64,000 nt of DNA from Fuscovulum blasticum DSM 2131 (GCF_003034965.1 NZ_PZKE01000001.1:310001-374000), one strand, 5' to 3'; counted from the stretch's first letter, positions 1 through 9,881 are shown. Made by a program: numbers and translations. The notes: generated by a model from the sequence alone, not told the origin.

Positions 1-201
1 GGCATTGTCCCCCCGGCTGTGCGTGGAAAGCGAGAATTTCGCCGCGCCGTCCAGCGCCGTCAGGGTTTCCTGCCCGGCCTGCGTCCGCAGGGCATCAAAC
101 CGTGCCAGCAGGCCGGCATCTGGGAAGAAACGGCGCAGATAGCCCAGCTCCGGCGCGTTGTAGGTGCCCCGTCCGGGGCAGATCACGACAGCCGTCTTCA
201 T
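1..201 (-). CDS. Acyltransferase (malonyl-CoA:ACP transacylase-like), N-terminal part only
   Basis: Partial gene: the first 67 codons are visible and the rest lies left of the window. It starts MKTAVVICPGRGTY, which resembles the opening strand and loop of FabD-type acyltransferases, where a GQG motif normally sits; here it reads CPGRGTYNAPELGYL. The ATG (199-201) overlaps the stop of the upstream E1 gene in an ATGA junction, so the two are probably translationally coupled. The catalytic GHSxG region is outside the window, so the assignment is tentative. Another acyl-transfer or unrelated alpha/beta enzyme is possible. Confidence 0.45.
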   Translation of the reverse strand, partial: MKTAVVICPGRGTYNAPELGYLRRFFPDAGLLARFDALRTQAGQETLTALDGAAKFSLSTHSRGDNA

Positions 202-2381
202 TTGCACAGCTCCGTTGCGGCCGCGGTGATTCCGTCTTTGGACGGCATGGTTACCGCATAAGCCGGGCCGGTGGCGATGAAACTGTCCTCGGCGGTGATC
301 CGGGCCAGCCTGGCGCCCGGCGCTGCTTCATGGAAATGCGCCATCAGCGCCTCGGCAACGCCCCCGGAATGGCGTGTCTCATCCACCACCAGAATATGCT
401 TGCAGCCCGAAACCGCCTGCATCAGAGCCTCTTTCGGCAAGGGCGACAGCCAGCGCGTATCCACGATGCGGGTCTTGATCCCCGCCGCCTCGATCGCGGG
501 CAGCGCCTGGTTCGACAGATAGACCCCGTTGCCGAAGGTCACGATGGCCAGGTCGGTTCCCGTGCCCTGAACTCCGACGTCGCCGAAGCCGATCACCTCA
601 TCCGGGGCGGGGTAAAGCCGCATCCAGCCGCCGTCCTTGTCGGTATGCAGGTCGCGCATCGGATACAGCGCAATGGGTTCCAGGAACACCACCACGCGCT
701 GTTCTTCCCGCGCAAGCCGCACAGATTCGCGCAGCATCCGGGCCGCGTCGGCCCCGTTCGACGGCACCGCCAGGATCACGCCCGGAATGTCGCGCAGCAC
801 GGCAACCGAGTTGTCGTTGTGGAAATGCCCGCCAAAACCCTTCTGATACCCCAGCCCGGCAATGCGCAGCACCATCGGGTTGGTGAACTGCCCGTTCGAG
901 AAGAAGGGCAGCGTTGCCGCTTCGCCGCGGATCTGGTCCTCGGCATTGTGCAGATAGGCCAGGAACTGGATTTCCGGCATCGGCACAAAGCCGTTCTGCG
1001 CCATGCCGATGGCCAGGCCCAGGATGGATTGTTCATCCAGCAGCGTGTCGATCATCCGGTCCGGGCCAAAGCGCGCCGTCAGCTTCTGCGTCACACCATA
1101 GACACCGCCCTTGCGGCCGACATCTTCGCCCATCATCACGATTTCGGGGTGCGCCAGCATCAGGTCGGTCAGCGCCCAGTTGATCAGCCGCGACATGATC
1201 TGCGGCTCTTCCATTGCCTTCAGGTCGCCGCCGAAAACCGCCGCCCGCGCTTCGGGCGTGGGGCCGTTGGTGGGCCGGCAGTCGCGTTTCGGCGGGATCA
1301 GGCTGGACATCACGCCGCTGGCCGACTTCAGCCGCGGGCGGGTTACCGCCTCGGCGGCGACGCGGGCCACGCGATCCACGGTTTCCTTGTAGATCGCCAG
1401 CGCCTCGGCGGGCTGCATCACCCCGGCCTGATCCAGCAGCCGCACCGAATGCAGCAGCGGATCTTGCGCCTCTTCGGCCTCCACCTCTTCGCGGCTCAGA
1501 TAGGTGGTGGGCACATCCGCCCCGGCATGGCCATACAGCCGGATGGTGCGCAGGTGCAGGAAGGCCGGCTTCTTGCGGCTGCGCACATAGTCTGCCGCTT
1601 CGGACGCCACGCGGTAGGTGTCATACAGGTCCAGACCATCGGCCTTGAAATATTTCAGCCCCGGGCGGGCGCTGAAACCGGCCTCGATCCAGCCCTTCGG
1701 CGTCTTGGTGGAAATGCCAATGCCGTTGTCCTCGCAGACAAACAGCAGCGGCAGCGGCACCGATTGATAGCTGGTCCAGCCCGCGGTGTTGAACGCGCCT
1801 TGCGCGGTGGAATGGTTGGCGCTGGCATCGCCAAAGCTGCACATTACCACCGCATCTTCGGCCAGAAGCGCGTGTTCCGGGCGGCGGCGGCGCGCGGCGC
1901 CCACCGAATAGGCCGCCCCCACCGCCTTGGGCAGGTGGCTGGCAATGGTCGAGGTTTGTGGCGGGATCATCAGCGCCTTCGATCCCAGAACCTTGTGCCG
2001 CCCGCCCGAGATGGGGTCTTCGCTGGACGAGGCAAAGGACAAGAGCATGTCCCAGGTGGGGTTCTGGCCGGGCACCTGGCCGGCGCGGGCAATCTGGAAG
2101 GCGGCATCCCGGTAATGCAGGAAGGCCATGTCGCCCGTGCGCAAGGCCAGCGCCACCGCCGCCATGCCTTCGTGCCCCGAAGAGCCGATGGTATAGAACC
2201 CTTGCCCCGCCCGCTGCATGGCCCGGCTTTGCCGGTCCAGTGCGCGGGTCAGGCAGGCGGCGCGAAAGGCCGCGACCGCCTGGTCCGCCGTCAGCGGCCC
2301 GGCCGGCGCGCGGCCTGAGGGCAGATCGCCGGCGGCAACGCGGCGCAGGAAGTTCTCATGGACAATCTCGCAACGCGCCAT
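198..2381 (-). CDS. Fused alpha/beta 2-oxoacid dehydrogenase E1 component (thiamine-diphosphate dependent)
   Basis: A 727-residue protein joining both E1 subunits in one chain. The N-terminal half is E1-alpha-like, with a thiamine diphosphate/Mg motif starting GDASANH at about residue 184 and ending near EDNG at 217-220. The C-terminal half is E1-beta-like, with MGEDVGRKGGVYG, a LLDEQSILGLAIG active-site region and a transketolase C-terminal domain. E1 enzymes decarboxylate a 2-oxo acid and pass the acyl group to a lipoyl E2. No E2 or E3 gene is visible here. The gene lies 3 bp after an aminotransferase and overlaps a downstream acyltransferase-like gene by 4 bp, so the three look like one operon. 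Substrate is unknown; branched-chain oxo acids are the nearest guess. Confidence 0.85.
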   Translation of the reverse strand: MARCEIVHENFLRRVAAGDLPSGRAPAGPLTADQAVAAFRAACLTRALDRQSRAMQRAGQGFYTIGSSGHEGMAAVALALRTGDMAFLHYRDAAFQIARAGQVPGQNPTWDMLLSFASSSEDPISGGRHKVLGSKALMIPPQTSTIASHLPKAVGAAYSVGAARRRRPEHALLAEDAVVMCSFGDASANHSTAQGAFNTAGWTSYQSVPLPLLFVCEDNGIGISTKTPKGWIEAGFSARPGLKYFKADGLDLYDTYRVASEAADYVRSRKKPAFLHLRTIRLYGHAGADVPTTYLSREEVEAEEAQDPLLHSVRLLDQAGVMQPAEALAIYKETVDRVARVAAEAVTRPRLKSASGVMSSLIPPKRDCRPTNGPTPEARAAVFGGDLKAMEEPQIMSRLINWALTDLMLAHPEIVMMGEDVGRKGGVYGVTQKLTARFGPDRMIDTLLDEQSILGLAIGMAQNGFVPMPEIQFLAYLHNAEDQIRGEAATLPFFSNGQFTNPMVLRIAGLGYQKGFGGHFHNDNSVAVLRDIPGVILAVPSNGADAARMLRESVRLAREEQRVVVFLEPIALYPMRDLHTDKDGGWMRLYPAPDEVIGFGDVGVQGTGTDLAIVTFGNGVYLSNQALPAIEAAGIKTRIVDTRWLSPLPKEALMQAVSGCKHILVVDETRHSGGVAEALMAHFHEAAPGARLARITAEDSFIATGPAYAVTMPSKDGITAAATELCK

Positions 2382-2384
2382 GGC

Positions 2385-3557
2385 TCAGGCCCCCAATGCG
2401 GCGGCGATGCGGCCAAGACCGGCGTCAAGATCGGCATCGGAATAGGCGAAGGACAGCCGGGCATGGCCGGGCAGGCCAAAGGCGCGGCCCGGCACGATGG
2501 CAACGCCATGATCTTCCAGCAGCCAGGTGCACAGCGCGGCGTCGCTGTCGAACCCCTTGGCCGCCATGGCCCCGGTGATGCGGGGGAAGACATAGAACGC
2601 CCCGTCGGGTGACGGGCAGTCGATTCCCGGCACCGCGTTCAGCGCGGCGACCACCCGGTCGCGCCGTGCCCGCAGCGCCTGCCGCCGAACGTCGATCAGG
2701 CTGTTGTCGCCGGTCAGCGCGGCCACGGCGGCGGCCTGCGCAATCGAACAGGCGCCCGAGGTGACCTGCCCCTGCACCGCGCCCATCGCCTTGACCAGCG
2801 GCGCGGGGGCGATGCCCCAGCCGATGCGCCAGCCGGTCATCGACCAGGCCTTGGACGCCCCGTTCACCGTCAGCAGCCGGTCCCTGAGCTGCGGCGCTGC
2901 CACGGCAAGCCGGGTGAAGGGAATGAAGTTCAGGTGTTCATAGATTTCGTCGGCCATCACCCAGACCTGCGGGTGACGGTCCAGCACCGCCGCCAGCGCC
3001 TGCAACTCGGCCTGGGAATAGATCGCGCCGGACGGGTTCGACGGCGCGTTCAGCATCAGCCAGCGGGTTTGCGGCGTGATCGCGGCTTCCAGCGCGGCGG
3101 GCGACAGCTTGAAGCCGTCTTCCATGGCGCAGGGCACCACCACCGGCACACCGCCAGCCATGGCCACGATGTCGGAATAGCTGGTCCAGTAGGGGGCGGG
3201 CATCACCACCTGATCGCCCGGCTCCAGCGTGGCCAGCATGGCGTTGGCGATCACCTGCTTGGCCCCGGTCGAGATGATGACCTCGGCCACCGTCACCCCG
3301 GCATCGGCCGCCACGGCGCCACGCAGTTCGGCGGTGCCGGCGGTGGCGGTGTATTTCGTCTTGCCTGCCAGCGCGGCGGCATGGGCCGCTTCCACCACAT
3401 GCGCGGGGGTGGGGAAGTCCGGCTCGCCGGTTGACAGCGACACGACATCCTTTCCAGCGGCCTTCAGCGCGGCGGCGCGTTCGCTGATCTGCACGATTTC
3501 CGAGATTTCCAGCCCGGCAATCCGGCTGGCACGGCGAAATCCGGCGGCTGTGGTCAT
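2385..3557 (-). CDS. Pyridoxal-phosphate aminotransferase, class I (aspartate aminotransferase family)
   Basis: A fold-type I aminotransferase of about 390 residues. It shows NAPSNPSG (substrate/PLP region), DEIYEHL and the Schiff-base lysine in SKAWSMTGWRIGW. It ends with an FAYSDADLD segment typical of AspB-like enzymes. The reading frame is open further upstream to 3617, but MTTAAGFRRASRIAG at 3557 matches the usual family N-terminus. It is first in a three-gene operon with the fused E1, so it may supply the 2-oxo acid used by E1 (inference). A LysR regulator diverges from it with a 100 bp gap. The amino acid substrate cannot be read from sequence. Confidence 0.85.
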   Translation of the reverse strand: MTTAAGFRRASRIAGLEISEIVQISERAAALKAAGKDVVSLSTGEPDFPTPAHVVEAAHAAALAGKTKYTATAGTAELRGAVAADAGVTVAEVIISTGAKQVIANAMLATLEPGDQVVMPAPYWTSYSDIVAMAGGVPVVVPCAMEDGFKLSPAALEAAITPQTRWLMLNAPSNPSGAIYSQAELQALAAVLDRHPQVWVMADEIYEHLNFIPFTRLAVAAPQLRDRLLTVNGASKAWSMTGWRIGWGIAPAPLVKAMGAVQGQVTSGACSIAQAAAVAALTGDNSLIDVRRQALRARRDRVVAALNAVPGIDCPSPDGAFYVFPRITGAMAAKGFDSDAALCTWLLEDHGVAIVPGRAFGLPGHARLSFAYSDADLDAGLGRIAAALGA

Positions 3558-3657
3558 TCTGCTTGCTCGCTGCTCTTTGTCGTTTCGCGCCAGACATAGC
3601 TGGAAGTTTCCGAACATATGAGCGAGATTTTGGTCATCACGTTGGAGAAAAAGTCAC

Positions 3658-4539
3658 ATGATCGCCCCGCGCCGCTTTCTGCCGTCAATCTCGTCCCTGC
3701 AGGCGCTTGAGGCGGTGGATCGGCTGGGCACCGCCACGGCGGCCGCGCAGGAACTGTCGCTGACCCATTCCGCGGTCAGCCGGCAGTTGAAGGCGCTGGA
3801 AGACCAGATCGGCGTCGCGCTGTTCCGGCGCGAAGGCAAGGGGCTGGCGCTGACGCAATCGGGCACGGCCTATGCCCAGTCGGTGCGCGGGTTCCTGAAC
3901 GATCTGGCGCGGGCCAGCCTGAAGGTGCGCGCCTCGGGCGAACGCAGCAGCCTGAACCTTGGCATCCTGCCGGCGTTCGGAACGCACTGGCTGACGCCAC
4001 GGTTGCGCGCCTTTGCCGAGGCGCATCCCGAAATCACGGTGAACCTGTCCACCCGGCTGTCGCCCTTCGATTTCAGCCGCGACAAGCTGGATGCCGCCAT
4101 CCATTTCGGCGCCCGCAACTGGCAAGGGGTCGAATACCTGGAACTGTCCAGTGAGCGGGTGATTCCGGCCTGCGCGCCGCAACTGGTGCCACAGGGCCCC
4201 GTTTCGCAACAGGAGCTGCTGGCCTTGCCGCTGCTGCACCTGGAAAGCCGCCCCGGCGCCTGGGAGGAATGGTTCACCCGCAACGGCTGCCCCGGCGCGC
4301 GGCTGCGCGGGATGCTGTTCGACCAGTTCGCCCAGATGGCCGAGGCCGCGGCCCTGGGCTTTGGCGTGGCGCTGCTGCCCGATTTTCTGGCCGAGGCCGA
4401 ATTCCGGCGTGGCCGGCTGGTGCCGGCCTTTGCCCGTTATGCCGCGGCCGAGGGCACCTATTTTCTGGTCTGGCCCCGGCTGCGCGACCCCGGCCGCCCC
4501 TTGCAGGCGCTGATCCGCTGGTTGCAGGCGCAGGGTTAG
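3658..4539 (+). CDS. LysR family transcriptional regulator (GcvA-like)
   Basis: A 293-residue regulator. The N-terminal winged helix-turn-helix (residues 7-66) includes [24 protein letters not shown]. The C-terminal LysR substrate-binding domain covers about 93-290 and has the GcvA-type FPxFGTHWL-like start, here [13 protein letters not shown]. It is divergent from the aminotransferase-E1 operon and is likely its regulator, since LysR proteins commonly control the adjacent divergent unit. GGAG lies 12 bp before the ATG as a weak ribosome site. The stop codon overlaps the convergent ureG stop by 2 bp, so no terminator separates the two genes. Confidence 0.9.
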   Translation: MIAPRRFLPSISSLQALEAVDRLGTATAAAQELSLTHSAVSRQLKALEDQIGVALFRREGKGLALTQSGTAYAQSVRGFLNDLARASLKVRASGERSSLNLGILPAFGTHWLTPRLRAFAEAHPEITVNLSTRLSPFDFSRDKLDAAIHFGARNWQGVEYLELSSERVIPACAPQLVPQGPVSQQELLALPLLHLESRPGAWEEWFTRNGCPGARLRGMLFDQFAQMAEAAALGFGVALLPDFLAEAEFRRGRLVPAFARYAAAEGTYFLVWPRLRDPGRPLQALIRWLQAQG

Positions 4540-5162
4540 GGGCGCAGTTCCAGACCGCCCATCCCCACCAGATGTGCAATGATCTGGTCAATACCCTGAC
4601 CGCGCCGCAGGTTGGCCAGCACATAGGGCCGCGCGCCGCGCGCCCTGCGGGTGTCGCTTTCCAGAAGCGCAAGGTCCACGCCCACATGCGGGGCAAGGTC
4701 GGTCTTGTTCACCACCAGCAGGTCGGATTTCACCAGTCCCGGCCCCTTCTTGCGCGGAATGTCCTGCCCGGCTGCGGTGTCGATCACATAGATCGTCAGG
4801 TCGGCCAGTTCGGGGCTGAAGGTGGCCGCCAGATTGTCGCCGCCGCTTTCGATCAGGATCAGGTCAAGATCAGGATGCGCGCGGCTCAGGTCGGCCACGG
4901 CGGCCAGGTTGATGCTGGCATCCTCGCGAATGGCGGTATGCGGGCAGCCGCCGGTTTCCACGCCCCTGATGCGGTCCTGCGGCAGAACCTGCGCCCGCAT
5001 CAGATATTCGGCATCCTCGCGGGTGTAGATGTCATTGGTGATGACGGCCATCGACAGCCGCGATGCCAGCGTGCGCGCCAGTTGTTCGGTCAGCGTGGTC
5101 TTGCCCGCACCCACCGGGCCGCCGATGCCCACGCGAAGCGGGCCATTTGGGGAAGCGGTCAT
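4536..5162 (-). CDS. ureG: Urease accessory GTPase UreG
   Basis: A 208-residue SIMIBI-class GTPase that powers nickel insertion into urease together with UreD, UreF and UreE. The P-loop GPVGAGKTT is at 15-23. [15 protein letters not shown] holds the Cys-Pro-His nickel motif, and [12 protein letters not shown] is the NKxD guanine-specificity motif. The length is normal for the family. It is last of the urease operon. Its ATG overlaps the ureF stop in an ATGA junction. It converges with the LysR gene, with overlapping stops. Confidence 0.97.
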   Translation of the reverse strand: MTASPNGPLRVGIGGPVGAGKTTLTEQLARTLASRLSMAVITNDIYTREDAEYLMRAQVLPQDRIRGVETGGCPHTAIREDASINLAAVADLSRAHPDLDLILIESGGDNLAATFSPELADLTIYVIDTAAGQDIPRKKGPGLVKSDLLVVNKTDLAPHVGVDLALLESDTRRARGARPYVLANLRRGQGIDQIIAHLVGMGGLELRP

Positions 5163-5794
5163 GTGCGGAAAATCCTTGTCTCCAGCGTTTCATGCGCCAT
5201 CGCGGCCAGATCGGCGCCGGGGGTAAAGGACCAAAGGTCGGCTTCCCCCGCTGCGGCCGCGGCCTGCGCGGTTTCGGCGATCACCGGCGCCAGCGCGGCC
5301 AGCACCCGCTGGCCTTCGGTCTGGCCCAAGGGCAGGAACCGCACGGCCACCGAAACCAGTTGCGCCGCCACGGCCTGCAGGAACAGGGCCAGCACTTCCT
5401 CCTCGGGCAGGTCCATGTCTTGCGTCGCCGCGCCAACGGCCAGCGGATAGGGCAAGGCCGGGTCTTTTGGCCTTGTCAGAGACTGAAAGGCCCGCCCAAG
5501 CTCGGCCGTTTCGATGGCGCGTTCGGCAGAAGGAAGCCAGGCGTCGAACAGATCGGCCAGCGCGGCAAGGTCGGCCCCGGGGCGGCGGGCCATCGACAGG
5601 AAGATGGCATCCGTCCGGGCCGAACCATGGGTCAGAACAGCGGCGATCCAGTCCTGCAAATCACCGGCATCGGCCACGCGCCCATCGGCAATGGCGGTTT
5701 CCAGCCCCTGCGAATGGGCGAAGGCACCAATGGGAAAGGCGGGTGACAGGATCTGCACCAGCCGCAGCCGGGCGGCAATTGCGTCTCTAACCAT
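5159..5794 (-). CDS. ureF: Urease accessory protein UreF
   Basis: About 211 residues, a helical chaperone that gates UreG during urease activation. It shows the family signature [16 protein letters not shown] near the N-terminus. I chose the ATG at 5794 because it lies inside the last codons of ureE (stop at 5787-5789), a typical coupled junction, and gives the usual N-terminus ([21 protein letters not shown]). The open frame continues upstream inside ureE but without similarity. It overlaps ureG by 4 bp downstream. Confidence 0.93.
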   Translation of the reverse strand: MVRDAIAARLRLVQILSPAFPIGAFAHSQGLETAIADGRVADAGDLQDWIAAVLTHGSARTDAIFLSMARRPGADLAALADLFDAWLPSAERAIETAELGRAFQSLTRPKDPALPYPLAVGAATQDMDLPEEEVLALFLQAVAAQLVSVAVRFLPLGQTEGQRVLAALAPVIAETAQAAAAAGEADLWSFTPGADLAAMAHETLETRIFRT

Positions 5795-6266
5795 GCGGAA
5801 ACCCGTGCGGGGCGTGGTCATGTCCCAGCGTGCGGCCATGGCCATAGGCCCCGCCTTCCGGGTGGAAGGGCGCAATGACATGGGCCAGCCTTGCCCCCAG
5901 TTGCGCCAGCATCGCCTCAAGCACATGGTCCTGCCGGATCACCAGATGATCCTTGGCCACCTGACACGGCGTGTGCCGGTTGCCGATGTGCCAGGCCAGC
6001 CGCGCCAGATTTTCCCCGCGCACCTGCACCACCGGCTCATCCGCCGCGACAACCCTGATCCGCTGGCCATCGTCGGTTTCTAGCGCATCGCCGGCTTCAA
6101 GGCTGGTGGTGGCGGCCAGATCGACCATCACGCCCGCGCCCCCTTCGCACAGCAGGCGCTTGCGGCGCAAAAAGCGTTCATCATAGCTCAGCCGCACCGT
6201 ATCGGCGGTGGGGCCAGACCATGTGCCGGCGCGCAGCACGGTGCGGGCGGGAAGCGGGAAAGCCAT
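5787..6266 (-). CDS. ureE: Urease accessory nickel chaperone UreE
   Basis: A 159-residue metallochaperone delivering nickel to the UreG/F/D complex. The N-terminal peptide-binding domain is followed by a nickel-binding domain with WHIGNRHTPCQ. The C-terminus is histidine-rich (GHGRTLGHDHAPHG), as expected for nickel storage. It lies 7 bp after ureC and overlaps the start of ureF. Confidence 0.95.
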   Translation of the reverse strand: MAFPLPARTVLRAGTWSGPTADTVRLSYDERFLRRKRLLCEGGAGVMVDLAATTSLEAGDALETDDGQRIRVVAADEPVVQVRGENLARLAWHIGNRHTPCQVAKDHLVIRQDHVLEAMLAQLGARLAHVIAPFHPEGGAYGHGRTLGHDHAPHGFPHG

Positions 6267-6273
6267 CGCCCCC

Positions 6274-7983
6274 TCAGAACAGGAAATAGCGCTGCGCCAG
6301 CGGCAGCTCGGTTGCCGGGGCGCAGGTCAGCAATTCGCCATCGGCACGCACCTCATAGGTTTCGGTATGCACCTCGATCTGCGGCATGGCGCTGTTCAGC
6401 ACCATGTCGGCTTTGCCGATGTTGCGCGTGCCCTGCACCGCGACGGTTTCCTTGGCCAGCCCCAACTGCCCGCGCAAGCCGTCTGCCTGTGCCGCGGCCG
6501 AAACGAACAGCACCGCCCCCCGCTCGACAGCCCGGCCAAAGGCCCCGAACATCGGCCGCGAATACACCGGCTGCGGCGTGGGGATGCTGGCATTGGTATC
6601 GCCCATCTGCGCCATGGCGATGCTGCCGCCCACCAGCACCATCTCGGGCTTGGCCCCGAAGAAGGCGGGCGACCAGATCACCAGATCGGCGCGCTTGCCC
6701 ACTTCGATTGATCCGATCTCGCGGCTCATCCCCTGCGCGATGGCCGGGTTGATGGTGTATTTCGCCACATAGCGCCGGGCGCGGATATTGTCGTTGTCGC
6801 CCGTCTCCGCGGCCAGCCGCCCGCGCTGCTGCTTCATCTTGTGGGCGGTCTGCCAGGTGCGGGTGATCACCTCGCCCACCCGGCCCATGGCCTGACTGTC
6901 CGAGGAAATGATCGAGAACGCCCCCATGTCGTGCAGGATGTCTTCCGCCGCGATGGTCTCGCGCCGGATGCGGCTTTCGGCAAAGGACACGTCTTCCTGC
7001 ACCCGCCGGTCCAGGTGGTGGCAGACCATCAGCATGTCCAGATGCTCTTCGATGGTGTTCACCGTGTAGGGCATCGTCGGGTTGGTCGAACTGGGAATCA
7101 CATTCGGCGCCGAGACCACCTTGATGATGTCGGGCGCATGGCCGCCGCCCGCGCCTTCCGTGTGGAAGGCGTGGATGGTGCGGCCCCGAATGGCGGCCAA
7201 GGTGTTTTCGACAAAGCCCGACTCGTTCAGCGTGTCGGTGTGGATCATCACCTGCACGTCCATGTCATCGGCCACCGACAGGCAGCAGTCGATGGCGGCG
7301 GGCGTGGTGCCCCAGTCTTCATGCAGCTTCAGCGCGCAGGCGCCGCCCTTCACCATTTCGACCAGCGCCTCGGGCCGGCTGGCATTGCCCTTGCCCGAAA
7401 GGCCGAAGTTGATGGGGAAGGCATCCAGCGCCTGCAGCATCCGCCCCAGATGCCACGGCCCCGGCGTGCAGGTGGTGGCCAGCGTGCCATGCGCCGGGCC
7501 GGTGCCGCCGCCCAGCATGGTGGTGATGCCGGAATGCAGCGCGTCCTCGACCTGCCCCGGCGCGATGAAGTGGATATGGGCGTCCATCCCCCCGGCGGTG
7601 ACGATCCGCCCCTCGCCCGCGATGATCTCGGTCCCCGGCCCGATGATGATGGTCACGCCGGGCTGGGTATCGGGGTTGCCCGCCTTGCCGATGCCGGCGA
7701 TGCGGCCGTCGCGCAACCCGATGTCGGCCTTGTAGATGCCGGAATGGTCAAGGATCAGCGCATTGGTGATGACGGTATCCACCGCCCCCCCGGCGCGGCT
7801 GATCTGGCTTTGTCCCATCCCGTCACGGATGACCTTGCCACCGCCGAACTTCACCTCCTCGCCATAGGTGGTGAAGTCGCGCTCCACCTCGATGATCAGG
7901 TCGGTGTCGCCAAGGCGAACCCTGTCGCCGGTGGTGGGGCCGAACATCAGGGCATAATCTGCGCGGGAAATAGTGTGTGCCAT
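6274..7983 (-). CDS. ureC: Urease alpha (catalytic) subunit
   Basis: A 569-residue amidohydrolase that hydrolyses urea to ammonia and carbamate at a dinuclear nickel site. Visible ligands are HIH at 136-138, the carbamylated lysine in [10 protein letters not shown] (Lys219), HTDTLNESG, the [12 protein letters not shown] loop and the mobile flap MVCHHLD with its conserved Cys and His. I start at ATG 7983 rather than the in-frame GTG just before it, because AAGGA lies about 8 bp upstream. Unlike the rest of the operon it is not contiguous with its upstream neighbour: a 450 bp AT-rich stretch separates it from ureB, so it may have its own promoter. Confidence 0.97.
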   Translation of the reverse strand: MAHTISRADYALMFGPTTGDRVRLGDTDLIIEVERDFTTYGEEVKFGGGKVIRDGMGQSQISRAGGAVDTVITNALILDHSGIYKADIGLRDGRIAGIGKAGNPDTQPGVTIIIGPGTEIIAGEGRIVTAGGMDAHIHFIAPGQVEDALHSGITTMLGGGTGPAHGTLATTCTPGPWHLGRMLQALDAFPINFGLSGKGNASRPEALVEMVKGGACALKLHEDWGTTPAAIDCCLSVADDMDVQVMIHTDTLNESGFVENTLAAIRGRTIHAFHTEGAGGGHAPDIIKVVSAPNVIPSSTNPTMPYTVNTIEEHLDMLMVCHHLDRRVQEDVSFAESRIRRETIAAEDILHDMGAFSIISSDSQAMGRVGEVITRTWQTAHKMKQQRGRLAAETGDNDNIRARRYVAKYTINPAIAQGMSREIGSIEVGKRADLVIWSPAFFGAKPEMVLVGGSIAMAQMGDTNASIPTPQPVYSRPMFGAFGRAVERGAVLFVSAAAQADGLRGQLGLAKETVAVQGTRNIGKADMVLNSAMPQIEVHTETYEVRADGELLTCAPATELPLAQRYFLF

Positions 7984-8433
7984 CACGCTATCCTTCGGAT
8001 TGTTTCTTACTTTTGACGCCTGTCCGACGCGGACGCAAACAAATTAGACTCATTGAAAGGTATCGGTTTGAAAATGAAAGCAAAACATGATTTGGCAAGA
8101 TATTGCCTATTCTTGTATGATCTTGATTTTGTTTTGAAAAATTTTTGATCAACGCGTGTAAATTGTCACGCAACTTGTTGGATTTATTTGCGGAGCATAA
8201 GTTTTTCAATCTGACGCTCGAAAGTTGAAAATCAAAGTCATTATCAGAAATAGCTTCGTAGCCGCCTTATTCTGCGTATTTGATGGATTGGTCATCCACT
8301 GGAATTGGCGCTCTAAGGAAAGGCTAACCTGCATGTCGCACACGGAACTTGTCCTGACTCTGCTGAGTACTGCAATCACTGCATTCATAGCTTTAGGCCG
8401 CTATCGGGGCTGGTTTTGAAGTGTGAAACATTG
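7984..8433. other. AT-rich gap inside the urease operon, no convincing gene
   Basis: This 450 bp stretch between ureB and ureC differs sharply in composition from everything around it. Over 8041-8280 I count 81 G or C in 240 bases, about 34 percent, in a window that is mostly well above 60 percent. It includes a small interrupted palindrome (GGCAA-GATA-TTGCC, 8094-8107). Open frames in it begin with TTG and match nothing I know, except a possible 28-residue hydrophobic peptide at 8333-8419. It may be a regulatory leader or promoter for ureC, or a remnant of an insertion. Confidence 0.6.
8333..8419 (+). CDS. Possible 28-residue single-span membrane peptide
   Basis: A short ATG frame, MSHTELVLTLLSTAITAF followed by IALGRYRGWF, preceded by purine-rich AAGGAAAGG about 10 bp upstream. 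The middle is one hydrophobic helix and the tail is basic and aromatic. It is antisense to the urease operon and sits at the edge of the AT-rich gap. Nothing else supports expression, so this is a weak call. Confidence 0.2.
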   Translation: MSHTELVLTLLSTAITAFIALGRYRGWF

Positions 8434-8739
8434 TCAGAGATCCCCCATCACCTGGGCATTGAAGCCGAACACGCGGCGGGCGCCGCCAAGCGGCACCAGC
8501 CGCACCTCGCGGGTCTGGCCCGGCTCGAACCGGACGGCGGTTCCGGCCGGGATGTCCAGCCGCTGCCCGCGAGCAGCCGCCCGGTCGAAGGACAGCCCCG
8601 GGTTGGTTTCGGCAAAGTGGTAATGGCTGCCCACCTGCACCGGCCGGTCGCCGGTGTTTGCCACCCGCAGCACGGTGACCGGGGCGCCGGCGTTCAATTC
8701 GATGTCGCCGGGCGCTGTCAGGAATTCTCCGGGAATCAT
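8434..8739 (-). CDS. ureB: Urease beta subunit
   Basis: A 101-residue structural subunit of the urease trimer. It starts [16 protein letters not shown] and contains the family segment [18 protein letters not shown]. The length is typical. It lies 9 bp after ureA. The following operon gene ureC starts only 450 bp further on, after an AT-rich gap. Confidence 0.97.
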   Translation of the reverse strand: MIPGEFLTAPGDIELNAGAPVTVLRVANTGDRPVQVGSHYHFAETNPGLSFDRAAARGQRLDIPAGTAVRFEPGQTREVRLVPLGGARRVFGFNAQVMGDL

Positions 8740-8748
8740 GACAACCTC

Positions 8749-9051
8749 TCAGCGGATGGGGTGGTGGACGGTGACCAGCTTGGTCCCGTCGGGAAACGTC
8801 GCCTCGACCTGCACCGAATGAATCATCTCGGGCACGCCCTGCATACACTGGCTGGCGGTGATGACATGGGCGCCGGCCTCCATCAGATCGGCCACGCTGC
8901 GGCCGTCACGCGCGCCTTCCACGACGAAATCGGTGATCAGGGCAATCGCTTCGGGGTGGTTCAGCTTCACGCCACGGGCCAGCCGGTTGCGCGCCACCAT
9001 GGCGGCCAGGCTGACCAGCAGCTTTTCCTTTTCGCGCGGGGTCAGGTTCAT
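8749..9051 (-). CDS. ureA: Urease gamma subunit
   Basis: A 100-residue subunit with the standard start [20 protein letters not shown] and the [20 protein letters not shown] segment near the C-terminus. The ATG at 9051 overlaps the ureD stop (ATGA), which fixes the start. The open frame upstream of it lies within ureD and is not used. Confidence 0.97.
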   Translation of the reverse strand: MNLTPREKEKLLVSLAAMVARNRLARGVKLNHPEAIALITDFVVEGARDGRSVADLMEAGAHVITASQCMQGVPEMIHSVQVEATFPDGTKLVTVHHPIR

Positions 9052-9881
9052 GTGGTCAGTCCTTGCATCTGCCATGTTCTTGGCAGGGGGGCTACGGTCA
9101 GCCGGGCGGCGATGCGGCCCAGCCATTGCTTCAGCGGCCAGCCGTCGGGGGCCAGCGCCCGGGCGATGCAGCGGCCGTTCCAGCCGGTGACGGCGGCCTG
9201 CACCCCCGGCGGCACGGGCAGGGCACGCAGGGCATCCACCGCCGCCTCGGCCCCCGCACCGCAGAAGGCCACCACGGCAAAGGCGACATTGCCGGCCAGC
9301 AGCGCGGGCCTGTCACCCATGGCCAGAACGCCGGCATCCAGCCGCTGCGCCTCGATCCACAGCGGGCGGCCGGCCAGCGTGACATGGCGGCGGTCGAACA
9401 GGCGGGCGCGGCGCGGCGCCTCGCCCATGGCGCGGCGGCCCAGCACCACGCTTTCGGCCAGCACCACGCTGGCGCCGGGGGCAAGGGCAATCTCGGTCTG
9501 CCGGTCCAGACGGCTGTCTTCGAACAGGATGGTTTCCTGTGGCAGCCACACCAGCCGCCCGCCCGCGCCGACCTGCGCTACCACCTCAATCCGCGCGGCC
9601 CCGTCGCGCGCCAGATAGGCCCGTTCCGCGGTTTGCGTGGTGGCCGTGGCCGTCACCCCGTCGCCCAGCCGCATCGAATAACCCAGCCGGTCGCCCGAAG
9701 TCAGCCCGCCCGAGGTATTGAGGAACACCGCCTCGGGTGCCCCGGCCACATTGGGCAACAGCACCTTGGCTGACCCGGCCTGCGCCAGATCGGTCAGAAC
9801 CGCCCGCCCGTCCCGCAGGGCGAAACCCACACGCGCAAGGCCGCGCGACCGTTCAAGGGCGAGGACGGGTTCCTGAATCAT
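9048..9881 (-). CDS. ureD: Urease accessory protein UreD
   Basis: About 277 residues, the scaffold (UreH/UreD) that binds apo-urease and recruits UreF and UreG for nickel insertion. Recognisable segments are [16 protein letters not shown] and [14 protein letters not shown] chose [18 protein letters not shown] at 9881, which fits the family length. The frame is open to 9947 but that would add an unlikely extension. It is the first gene of the urease operon. Confidence 0.92.
   Translation of the reverse strand: MIQEPVLALERSRGLARVGFALRDGRAVLTDLAQAGSAKVLLPNVAGAPEAVFLNTSGGLTSGDRLGYSMRLGDGVTATATTQTAERAYLARDGAARIEVVAQVGAGGRLVWLPQETILFEDSRLDRQTEIALAPGASVVLAESVVLGRRAMGEAPRRARLFDRRHVTLAGRPLWIEAQRLDAGVLAMGDRPALLAGNVAFAVVAFCGAGAEAAVDALRALPVPPGVQAAVTGWNGRCIARALAPDGWPLKQWLGRIAARLTVAPLPRTWQMQGLTT

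Noticed and set aside
102-2318. A 738-codon plus-strand open frame opposite the E1 gene
   Set aside because: It is a GC-rich antisense shadow with Arg/His-rich composition. The minus-strand E1 has clear cofactor motifs.
8094-8107. A GG...GC pair resembling a sigma-54 promoter
   Set aside because: Only 9 bp separate GG and GC on either strand, instead of 10, and no upstream NtrC site was seen.
7988-8209. A 73-codon TTG frame across the AT-rich ureB-ureC gap
   Set aside because: TTG start without a ribosome site, no recognisable domain and its end merges into the ureC ribosome site.
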